Below are positions 17,134-24,849 of a stretch of 64,000 nucleotides of DNA, piece by piece. This stretch comes from Halalkaliarchaeum sp. AArc-CO. GTDB lineage: Archaea > Halobacteriota > Halobacteria > Halobacteriales > Haloferacaceae. The notes beneath the pieces are model-generated. The model was not told where the DNA came from. It saw only the letters and a program-made list of their open reading frames with translations, and made no database searches. The translations under genes and the position numbers were made by a program. The stretch spans positions 2,232,001 through 2,296,000 of the forward strand of contig NZ_CP087723.1 in NCBI RefSeq assembly GCF_024972735.1, read 5' to 3'. Every line of letters starts with the position of its first letter. Position 1 is the stretch's first letter.

Positions 17134-17945
17134 GCGAGCACACCGAACAGAACTCGCTCGGAATCGTCGCCTGTGAGACGCTGTATGCGGAGCTCGAACA
17201 GATCGCGCCCGACGCGACGGTTCGGTACGTCCCACAGGAGTATCACGAATTTCCCGTGAACGTCCCACGGAACGCGGAGATCACCGAGTTGATCGACCGG
17301 TACGTGCGGGAACTCGAAGACGCCGGCGTGGATCGGATCCTCCTCCTGTACGACGCCGACGACGAGGCGCTGTCCGGGATCCAGACCCGTCAGGTACCGC
17401 TGTTCCGAAGTCGGGCCGGCGACTGCGTCTCGGTGTTCCTCCACGGTATCGAGCCCCTCGAGTTCGGCGAGCGGAAGGCAAGCGGGACGTACTATCTCAC
17501 GCGCGGGTGGATCGACCGCGGCCTCGACGCCCACAAACTGTACCGGGGATTCCTCGGTGAGGGGGAGCAGCTGATCGAACAGTTCGATCGGGCGAACGCC
17601 GAGCCCGACGAGCTTCGGATCAGCTGGCCGGACACCGGCGGGTTCGAACGGGCCGTCGAACGCGGACAGGGAATGTCCCGGGAGGCGATCGGACGCTTCT
17701 TTCACGACGTCGTCGGGTTCTACGACCGTGTGGTTCTGACCGACACCGGCACGTGTCTGGAGTTTCACCGGGAGTACGCCGAGTCGTTCCGGACGTTCGT
17801 GGCAGAACTGTCCGCCGAACACGGCGACGGACACGACGTGACGCTCTCGATCGTCGACGGCGACACGTCCGTGCTGGAATCGCTCGTCGATCCGGATGAA
17901 GACACCGAACACCTCGAACGGCATCCACCCGGAACCCCCCTGTAG
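17130..17945 (+). CDS. DUF1638-family protein associated with corrinoid methyltransferases
   Basis: 271 aa. It has the DUF1638 layout: an N-terminal CETLYAELE segment, LLLYDADDEALSG, the diagnostic SGTYYLTRGWIDRG, and LTDTGTCLEFH near the end. The family is known from methylamine and other corrinoid methyltransferase loci in methanogens and acetogens, but its biochemical role is not established. The ATG lies inside the RACo-type stop (ATGA), so the two are probably made together. An auxiliary role in corrinoid handling or metal/cofactor binding is inference. Confidence 0.82.
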   Translation: MSEHTEQNSLGIVACETLYAELEQIAPDATVRYVPQEYHEFPVNVPRNAEITELIDRYVRELEDAGVDRILLLYDADDEALSGIQTRQVPLFRSRAGDCVSVFLHGIEPLEFGERKASGTYYLTRGWIDRGLDAHKLYRGFLGEGEQLIEQFDRANAEPDELRISWPDTGGFERAVERGQGMSREAIGRFFHDVVGFYDRVVLTDTGTCLEFHREYAESFRTFVAELSAEHGDGHDVTLSIVDGDTSVLESLVDPDEDTEHLERHPPGTPL

Positions 17946-18040
17946 CTCTCGCTGGTCTGCGTCCTCGCAGACGGAACCGCCCAACGACGGAATGCAAAAC
18001 GCTGTTTCCAGAACACAGTGTTTCTTCTCGGGAGAGCAAA

Positions 18041-18107
18041 GTATAATTTCACTCTTCCAAACATATATCCCGGCTTCGACCATACAAGACGTAGGAGAAA
18101 CCGACAG
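18041..18107 (+). promoter_or_regulatory. Promoter and ribosome-binding site of the MetF-like gene
   Basis: A TATA-like gtataatttc (18041-18050) lies ~60 nt before the start, and a Shine-Dalgarno-like aggaga (about 18093-18098) lies ten bases before the ATG at 18108. The SD supports the 18108 start over the longer open frame and indicates a leadered transcript. Confidence 0.55.
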
Positions 18108-18938
18108 ATGACAGCCGACGACATCAGGGCTCTGCTCACGGATCCGCGCTTCGAGTTGCTACCGTTCGACAGCTTCTACGATCAGGCCGACCAGCTTCCG
18201 GAGAGATCGAAGATCGCCGTTACGGCGTCACCGGATCTCGGGATCGACAGAACCATCGAGGTGTCGCTGGACGCCGTCGAGCGCGGGTTCAGGGTGACGC
18301 CTCACATCGCCGCCCGGGGCGTCAGAGACGTCGATCACCTCCAGGAGATCGCCGACCAGTACGAGGAGGCCGGCGTCTCCGACCTGTTCGTCGTCGGCGG
18401 CGACAACGAGGAGCCGGTCGGCGAGTTCGAGTCGGCCCACGACGCGCTTGTAGCGCTTTCGGAACACGGCTACGACTTCGAGGAGGTCGGGATCGGCGGC
18501 TACCCCGAGGGACATCAGAAGATCGACGACGCGACCCTCGCGGAGGCGCTCGAAAAGAAATCCCCGTACGCGACGTACGTCGTTACCCAGCTGTGTTTCG
18601 ATCCCGACGCGATCATCGAGTGGAGCGAGGGAGTCCACGATCGAGGGATCGAACTCCCGGTCCACGTCGGGATTCCCGGCGTGGTGAAGTACAAGCGGTT
18701 GCTGCAGATCTCCCGAAAGGTCGGCGTCGGCGATTCGATCGGTTTCCTGCGCAAGACGACCGGGATCACCGGCTTCGTCAAGCAACTCGTCGGATCGCGG
18801 GGGAACTACACACCGGACAAGCTCGTCGAGGAACTCGCACCCTACGGGGCGGATCCGGAGTCCCCGATCGAAGGCGTTCACCTGTACACGTTCAACCAGG
18901 CCGCCGACACCGAGGAATGGCGGCAGAAAGTGCTGTAG
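18108..18938 (+). CDS. Methylenetetrahydrofolate reductase (MetF) family protein
   Basis: 276 aa TIM-barrel flavoprotein. Family motifs are GGDNEEP after the first strands, GYPEGHQ (the MTHFR AGYPEGHP region), TQLCFDP and GVHLYTFN near the C-terminus. MTHFR interconverts methylene-THF and methyl-THF. Between a methyl-THF-forming methyltransferase and FolD, the oxidative direction (methyl-THF to methylene-THF) is likely here, though biosynthetic supply of methyl-THF is also possible. It is slightly shorter than bacterial MetF (~290-300 aa). The MtgA-like gene follows 65 nt downstream. Confidence 0.88.
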   Translation: MTADDIRALLTDPRFELLPFDSFYDQADQLPERSKIAVTASPDLGIDRTIEVSLDAVERGFRVTPHIAARGVRDVDHLQEIADQYEEAGVSDLFVVGGDNEEPVGEFESAHDALVALSEHGYDFEEVGIGGYPEGHQKIDDATLAEALEKKSPYATYVVTQLCFDPDAIIEWSEGVHDRGIELPVHVGIPGVVKYKRLLQISRKVGVGDSIGFLRKTTGITGFVKQLVGSRGNYTPDKLVEELAPYGADPESPIEGVHLYTFNQAADTEEWRQKVL

Positions 18939-19003
18939 CGGCTCAAAAAGACCCGACGATAAGTTACAAAGAAATAAGGGTGCTCCCACAGTAATTGTAC
19001 GCG

Positions 19004-19924
19004 ATGTTCACGTTCGAATCGGAGCAAGAGGTGTACGACATCAACGGCGTCAAGATCGGTGGGCAACCCGGCGAGCATCCCACCGTGATGGTCGGCAGTA
19101 TCTTCTACAAGGGCGACTCACTGCTCGAGGACCCGAAGACCGGCGAGTTCGACGAGGAAGGCGCCCGCGAGGCGATCCGGATGGTCGAGGAAGTCTCCGA
19201 GGAAACCGGCAACCCCGCGATGCTCGACGTGATCGGCGACTCCCCGGAAGCGCTGATCAAACACGTCGACTTCGTCGCCGAGGAGACCGACATCCCGATC
19301 TTCATGGACGGCCCCACCCCGAAGATCCGGTCGGAGGCCGCCAAACACGTCGGCGAGGTCGGCATCCAGGACCAGATCATCTACAACTCGATCGAGTCCA
19401 GCACCAAGGAGGTCGACATCGAGATCGAGGCGATTCAAAACGCCGGCATCGACGCCGCCGTCCTGCTCAGCATCGACACCAAGAACCTCACCCTCCAGGG
19501 ACGGTTCGACGCCCTCGATGAGAACCTCGAAGTCGCCGAGGAGGCGGGCATCTCGAAGACGATCGTCGATCCGGCCGTCATCGACATCCCCGACTCCGGG
19601 TTCGCGGCGAAGGCGATCCACGAGATCAAAGACCGGTACGGCATCCCGGCCGGCTGCTCCCCGCACAACGAAGTGATCCGGTGGGAGATGGACGACCCGC
19701 TGAGCGAGGACACAAAGAAGCTCCGCCAGGCGGTCGCCAACTCCGTCATCGTCCACCTCGGGGCAGACTTCAACCTCTACGGGACGATCCACAGCGCCCC
19801 GGAGATGTACTCGGTGGTCTCGCAGGCGGACGCCTACGTCGGCTACGCCGCCCAGATGGCCTACGGCCGTCGCCCCGCCCAGGATCACCCGCTGTACAAG
19901 ATCTTCCGCAAGGGCGGGAACTGA
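19004..19924 (+). CDS. MtrH/MtgA-family methyltetrahydrofolate:corrinoid methyltransferase
   Basis: 306 aa from ATG 19004 (MFTFESEQEVYDINGVKIGG); an in-frame TTG nine bases earlier is less likely. The fold is the MtrH/pterin-binding TIM barrel: GGQPGEHPTVMVGSIFY at the start, DVIGDSPEALIKHVDF, then IFMDGPTPKIR and PAGCSPHNEVIRW. The family contains MtrH of methanogens and MtgA of glycine-betaine demethylation, which moves methyl between corrinoid protein and THF. Since haloarchaea use folate rather than methanopterin, methyl-THF is the expected product. It sits between metF-like and formate dehydrogenase genes. Confidence 0.9.
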   Translation: MFTFESEQEVYDINGVKIGGQPGEHPTVMVGSIFYKGDSLLEDPKTGEFDEEGAREAIRMVEEVSEETGNPAMLDVIGDSPEALIKHVDFVAEETDIPIFMDGPTPKIRSEAAKHVGEVGIQDQIIYNSIESSTKEVDIEIEAIQNAGIDAAVLLSIDTKNLTLQGRFDALDENLEVAEEAGISKTIVDPAVIDIPDSGFAAKAIHEIKDRYGIPAGCSPHNEVIRWEMDDPLSEDTKKLRQAVANSVIVHLGADFNLYGTIHSAPEMYSVVSQADAYVGYAAQMAYGRRPAQDHPLYKIFRKGGN

Positions 19925-19987
19925 CGCTTCGAAGAACAGTTCGGAACACGCGATCGGGAAAACGGTTCGGTACGCAGTTTCGCCTTT

Positions 19988-22105
19988 TCAGTCGTCCGCG
20001 GGCGCGTCGTCGGGGGCCTCCGCGGGTTCGATCCCGACCTCGACCTCCGCGGCCGCGGCTTTGTACTCGGGGATCTTCGCGCGCTCGTCGAGCACGTCGT
20101 TGGTCAGCCGGTTCGCAGAGGCGGCCGCAAAGTGTGGCGTCGTCCAGACGACACCCTCTTTGATGTCCTCTGTGACTTGTGCGAGCAGGGTGATCTCGCC
20201 GCGGCGGGACTTCAGCTTCACGTAGTCGCCGTCCTCGATCCCGTAGCGCTCTGCGTCGTTCGGGTGGACGTCGACGAAGTTCTCGGGGTGCTGCCGATTG
20301 AGCGTCGGCGAGCGCCGACTCATCGTCCCGGTGTTGTAATGCTCTTCGAGTCGGGCGGTCGTCAACACGAGCGGGTACTCGTCGTCAGGGACCTCCTTGG
20401 GTGGCTGGTGAGTGACGCCCTCGATCTTCCCGAGGCCGTTTTCGGTATCGAACTCCTCCTCGTAAAGGTACATGTCCCCCTCGTCGCCGGGCTCGTAGCA
20501 GGGCCACTGGACCCCCTCCTCGCCGAGCCGGTCGTAGTCCATGCCGTAGTAGATCGGACACACCTGACGAAGTTCCTCGAAGACGTCCTCGACGTCGTCG
20601 AATCGGAACTCCTTCTCGCCGAACAGCCGGGAGCCGACCTCCATCAGGATGTCGAGGTCGTGTTTCGTGTCCTCGTGGACTTTCTCGACCCCGCGCATCC
20701 GCTGGACCCGGCGATCGGTGTTGGTGACGGTGCCCCCGCGTTCCGCCCAGGTCGTCGCCGGCAGGATGACGTCGGCCAGCTTGGCCGTCTCGGTCATGAA
20801 GATGTCCTGGACGACCATGAACTCGAGCTCCTCGAGCCGCTCTTCGACGCGGTTGCCGTCGGGCTCGCTCATGATCGGGTTCTCACCCATCACGTACAGC
20901 CCGTGGACCGAATTGCCGGCCTCGTGAGAGATCTCGACGTTCGTCAGGCCGGGCTCGGGCGGCACCTCGAAGCCCCACACCTCCTCGACGCTCCGGCGGG
21001 CCTCGTCGTCGTCGACCAGCTGGTAACCCGGCAGGACGTTCGGCATCGCACCGACGTCACAGGTCCCCTGGACGTTGTTCTGGCCGCGAAGCGGGTTGAC
21101 GCCCGTGCCCGGTCTGCCGAGGTTGCCGGTGATCAACGCGAGGTTGATCTCGTTTTGGACGTTGTCGACGCCGCAGGTGTGCTGGCTCATCCCCATGCCG
21201 GTGAAGATGGCGGCGTTGTCTGCGGTGGCGTACTTCTCTGCGGCCGCCTCGATGTCCGAAAGCGGGACGCCACACTCCTCGGCGGCGGCTTCCTTGTCGA
21301 AGTTTTCGAGTGTCTCTTTCAGGTGCTCGAACCCCTCGGTGCGCTGGTCGATGAACTCCTCGTCGATCCAGCCGTTCTCCAGGATCGTTTTCAACACGAC
21401 GTTCAGGAGAGGGATGTCGGTTCCCGGCTTCAGCTGGAGGTGCATGTGCCGGTCGGTCTCGTCGATCTTGAACGACCGGGTCGTCTTGTTGGCGTGGGGA
21501 TCGACCTGGATCACCGTCGCTCCCTCGAGAACCGCCTGCCGGAAGTACTGACTGTTGGCGATCGGGTGCTGTTCGCCCGGGTTCGCCCCCTGGATCCACA
21601 GCACGTCCGCCTCGTCGCGGAGGTCGGCCATGCTGTTGGTCATCGCGCCCGCACCCAGACTCGTCCGCAGCGCCCACACGGTCGAGGCGTGGCACATCCG
21701 GGTGCAGTTGTCGACGTTGTTGGTGCCGTAGCGCCTGGCGAGCTTCTGGAGGAGGTAGTTCTCCTCGTTCATCACCTTCGAGGAGCCGAAAAAGCCCATC
21801 GCGTCGGGGTCGTGTTCCTCGCGGATCCGCCCCATCTCCGAGACGACGAGGTCGTACGCCTCTTCCCAGGTGGCCTCGCGGAACTCCCCGTCCTCCCGAA
21901 TCAGCGGTTCGGTGAGTCGGTCCTCGTGGTCGACGACCTCGGTTGCGGCGCCGCCCTTGATACAGACGCGCCCCTCGTTTACCGGTGCCTCGCCCCACGG
22001 CATGAACCGCATGTCGCCGGGTTCCTCTCCGGGTCGAACCGAGATACCACAGCCGACGCCACAGTACGGACAGATCGTCTTCACTGGCTCGTCGTCACTG
22101 GACAT
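19988..22105 (-). CDS. fdhA: Formate dehydrogenase, catalytic (alpha) subunit, molybdopterin type
   Basis: 705 aa from ATG 22105 (GTG 22114 is the alternative). The N-terminal [4Fe-4S] binding motif is CPYCGVGCGI plus VCIKG. The catalytic residue is a Cys rather than selenocysteine, in NVDNCTRMCHAST: the second Cys, about residue 138, is followed by the His that assists in E. coli FdhF. The molybdopterin-dinucleotide-binding C-terminal domain is complete (LTTARLEEHYNTGTMSRRSP). It oxidises formate to CO2 and is cytoplasmic (no Tat signal). No beta, gamma or diaphorase partner is adjacent, so its electron acceptor is unknown. Confidence 0.88.
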   Translation of the reverse strand: MSSDDEPVKTICPYCGVGCGISVRPGEEPGDMRFMPWGEAPVNEGRVCIKGGAATEVVDHEDRLTEPLIREDGEFREATWEEAYDLVVSEMGRIREEHDPDAMGFFGSSKVMNEENYLLQKLARRYGTNNVDNCTRMCHASTVWALRTSLGAGAMTNSMADLRDEADVLWIQGANPGEQHPIANSQYFRQAVLEGATVIQVDPHANKTTRSFKIDETDRHMHLQLKPGTDIPLLNVVLKTILENGWIDEEFIDQRTEGFEHLKETLENFDKEAAAEECGVPLSDIEAAAEKYATADNAAIFTGMGMSQHTCGVDNVQNEINLALITGNLGRPGTGVNPLRGQNNVQGTCDVGAMPNVLPGYQLVDDDEARRSVEEVWGFEVPPEPGLTNVEISHEAGNSVHGLYVMGENPIMSEPDGNRVEERLEELEFMVVQDIFMTETAKLADVILPATTWAERGGTVTNTDRRVQRMRGVEKVHEDTKHDLDILMEVGSRLFGEKEFRFDDVEDVFEELRQVCPIYYGMDYDRLGEEGVQWPCYEPGDEGDMYLYEEEFDTENGLGKIEGVTHQPPKEVPDDEYPLVLTTARLEEHYNTGTMSRRSPTLNRQHPENFVDVHPNDAERYGIEDGDYVKLKSRRGEITLLAQVTEDIKEGVVWTTPHFAAASANRLTNDVLDERAKIPEYKAAAAEVEVGIEPAEAPDDAPADD

Positions 22106-22295
22106 TTCGATCACCCGAGAACGTAGCTATTTTCGAGTGCTTCCGCGCCATCGGCGACGGATTCCCGGTCGGTGTCGTAATCAGAGTCATACGTCTCAAA
22201 CTGCGGCTCCAGCTGCATGAATCTTTCTCGGAGGAGCGTCGAACCGCTCGCCCGATCGGGAAAACGTTGATCCGAGTGGATCCCTAGCCGACTGC

Positions 22296-22895
22296 ATGGA
22301 ACTTACGCCCTCGCTGATCGAAGAAACTGCCACGGCGTATCGAACCGAAGAGGCGCTGTACGCAGTCGAGTCCGACCACCTCGAGATCCTCCCGAAGACG
22401 TTCGAATCGGGGGAGTACGGTCGCCGGGACGTCCAGTGGCCGATCCGGTGGTACTACCGCCGGCATCTCGGCGCGTTCCCCGACGAAAAGCGGCGCGAGT
22501 CGGAATCCCGGTTCCGCGACAACGAGTTCGACACAGTAACCGAACGCATCGAGGAAGCGAGAACCGCCGAATCGTCGACGGAGGCGGTCGACTCCCTCAC
22601 GGAACTTCCCGCCGTCGACGTCGGCGTCGCCTCGGCGTTTCTGTTTTTCATAGACCCGTCCCGCTACGTCGCAGTCGGGGCCCGCGAGTGGCACACACTC
22701 CGGGAGGCGGGCGAACTGGATGAACCGTACCCCGACGAGCTCTCGGCTGCCGACTACGAACGATATCTCGGAGCGTGCCGCCGCGTTACCGATCGCGTTG
22801 GCTGTGACCTGTGGACGCTGTACCGGGCGCTGTGGCGCCTTTCGGACGACACGTCGCCGGGGCAAAAAACAGTACTCGAAAGTGATCGGAGCTGA
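22296..22895 (+). CDS. Uncharacterised haloarchaeal protein with HhH-GPD-like features
   Basis: 199 aa, start ATG 22296. The central LPAVDVGVASAFLFFIDP resembles the helix-hairpin-helix LPGVG region of HhH-GPD proteins, followed by VAVGAREWHTLREAG and a C-terminal helix ending DLWTLYRALWRL like the RALW end of that fold. The glycosylase catalytic Lys/Asp pair is not clear, so enzymatic function is doubtful. It is the only non-metabolic gene in the core of the one-carbon island, divergent from fdhA. Functional assignment: none. Confidence 0.6.
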   Translation: MELTPSLIEETATAYRTEEALYAVESDHLEILPKTFESGEYGRRDVQWPIRWYYRRHLGAFPDEKRRESESRFRDNEFDTVTERIEEARTAESSTEAVDSLTELPAVDVGVASAFLFFIDPSRYVAVGAREWHTLREAGELDEPYPDELSAADYERYLGACRRVTDRVGCDLWTLYRALWRLSDDTSPGQKTVLESDRS

Positions 22896-22912
22896 GAGCG
22901 GCGATCGGCGGC

Positions 22913-24625
22913 CTAGAAGAGGCCGGAGATAGTGCCGTCGGCGTCGATGTCCATGTCGGCGGCGGCGGGACGGCCCGGCAGGCCGGGCAGGTCCATCACG
23001 TCGCCGGTCAGAACCACCAGGAAGCCGGCGCCCGCAGACGGGTACACTTCACGCACGTCCAGCGTCCAGCCCTCCGGGACGCCCTTCTTGCTGGGGTCGT
23101 CGCTGAAGGAGTGGAACGTCTTCGACATCACGATCGGCATGTCGTCGAGGTCCAGTTCCTCCATCCGCTCGATGTCGTCTTCCGCGCCGTCGACGTAGTT
23201 GACGCCGTCGGCGCCGTAGATCTCCGTCGCCACCGTCTCGATCTTCGATTTGATCGACTCTTCGGTGTCGTAGAGGAACTCGAAGTCGGCCTCGTTGTTC
23301 TCGACGGCGTCGGTGATCTTCTCGACCAGTTCCACGCCGCCTTCCCCGCCTTCCGAGAAGACGTTCGAGACGCCCGCGCGGATCCCCTGGGATTCACAGT
23401 GGTCGATGACGGCCTGAATCTCCTCGTCGGTGTCCTGGGGGAACCGGTTGATGGAGACGACGACCGGCACGCCGAACTGCTGGAGGTTCGCGGCGTGCTT
23501 GTCGAGGTTCTCCAGGCCGGCCTCGACCGCCTCGACGTCCGGTTCTTCGAGTTCGTCCATGTCGGCGGGCCACATGTCCTTGCCGTGGTATTTGAGTGCC
23601 CGCACGGACGAAACCAGCACGATCGCCGAGGGTTCGACGTCGCCGAAGCGGCTCACGACGTTGAGGAACTTCTCTGCGCCCAGGTCCGAGCCGAAGCCGG
23701 CCTCGGTGAGCACCCAGTCGGCCATCCCGAAGGCAGCCTGGTCGGCGATCAGCGAGTTGGTGCCGTGGGCGATGTTCGCGAACGGACCCGCGTGCACCAG
23801 CGCCGGCGTGCCCTCGAGCGTCTGGACCACGTTCGGCTTCAGCGCGTCCCGCAGCAGGATCGTCGCGGCGCCGGTCGCCTCGATGTCGTCGACGGTGATC
23901 GGCTCGCCGTCGGTGTCGTACGCGATGATGATGCGCCCGACGCGTTCCTTGAGGTCCGCAAGCGAGTCAGCAAGCGCCAGCACGGCCATCAGCTCGGAGG
24001 CGGCCGTAAGCAGGAAGCTGGCCTCGCGGGTGTGACCGCCGGATTCGCCGCCCAGGCCGACGACCATGTTGCGCAGCGCGCGGTCGTTCATGTCGATGGC
24101 GCGCTTCCAGGAGATGTTGTTCGGGTCGATGTCGAGTTCGTTGCCCTTCGAGAGGTGGGCGTCCAGCATCGCCGAGATGAGGTTGTGCGCGGCCGTCAGC
24201 GCGTGAATGTCGCCGGTGAAGTGGAGGTTGATGTCCTCCATGGGGAGCACCTGCGAGTAGCCGCCGCCGGCGGCGCCGCCCTTGATGCCGAAGACCGGGC
24301 CCAGCGAGGGCTCGCGGATGGCGATCATGGCCTGACGACCCGTGTGGTTGAACGCCTGACCGAGGCCGACGGTCGTGACCGTCTTGCCCTCGCCCATCGG
24401 CGTCGGGGTCATCCCGGTTACCAGGACGAGATTTGAGTCCTCGGAGCGCTGGTCTTTGAGCCGCTCGACGGCGTCCATCGACAGTTTCGCCTTGTGGTCG
24501 CCGTACAGCTCAAGGTCGTCCTCGGAAAGGCCGAACGGCTCGACCACGTCGGTGATGTGTTCCAGGTCCGCGTCCTGTGCGATCTCGTAATCCGTCGGGA
24601 ATCCGCTATCCTCGTCTGAAGACAT
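22913..24625 (-). CDS. fhs: Formate--tetrahydrofolate ligase
   Basis: 570 aa from ATG 24625. The ATP/formate-binding P-loop-like motif TPMGEGKT is at residues 75-82 and the conserved EPSLGPVFGIKGGAAGGGYS follows. The enzyme makes 10-formyl-THF from formate, ATP and THF, and works in reverse to make ATP in some fermenting organisms. Here it stands between formate dehydrogenase and the MttB-like gene. In a methyl-oxidising pathway, reversal would release formate and make ATP, while the forward direction would feed purine and serine synthesis. Confidence 0.95.
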   Translation of the reverse strand: MSSDEDSGFPTDYEIAQDADLEHITDVVEPFGLSEDDLELYGDHKAKLSMDAVERLKDQRSEDSNLVLVTGMTPTPMGEGKTVTTVGLGQAFNHTGRQAMIAIREPSLGPVFGIKGGAAGGGYSQVLPMEDINLHFTGDIHALTAAHNLISAMLDAHLSKGNELDIDPNNISWKRAIDMNDRALRNMVVGLGGESGGHTREASFLLTAASELMAVLALADSLADLKERVGRIIIAYDTDGEPITVDDIEATGAATILLRDALKPNVVQTLEGTPALVHAGPFANIAHGTNSLIADQAAFGMADWVLTEAGFGSDLGAEKFLNVVSRFGDVEPSAIVLVSSVRALKYHGKDMWPADMDELEEPDVEAVEAGLENLDKHAANLQQFGVPVVVSINRFPQDTDEEIQAVIDHCESQGIRAGVSNVFSEGGEGGVELVEKITDAVENNEADFEFLYDTEESIKSKIETVATEIYGADGVNYVDGAEDDIERMEELDLDDMPIVMSKTFHSFSDDPSKKGVPEGWTLDVREVYPSAGAGFLVVLTGDVMDLPGLPGRPAAADMDIDADGTISGLF

Positions 24626-24849
24626 GGCTACGTGGGATAACAAAGTCCACCATTAAGAAAGATGCTGTTTAGTCCTACACTCGTTTAAGTACCCTCGAGA
24701 AATTGTTCGTTTGATTGGTGAATAACCGTGAATAAGGTTGACAAGCATGGGGTTTTACTCGAAAACGGTAGATTGGATCCGGTCGAGTCCGAACGGGTCG
24801 ACGGGAAGACGCCCGAAGAAGAAAACGGAGAACTCAGTCGCTCGAGGAG

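Noticed and set aside
20132-22126. A 664-aa open frame opposite formate dehydrogenase
   Set aside because: It has no conserved motifs and exists only because of high G+C codon structure.
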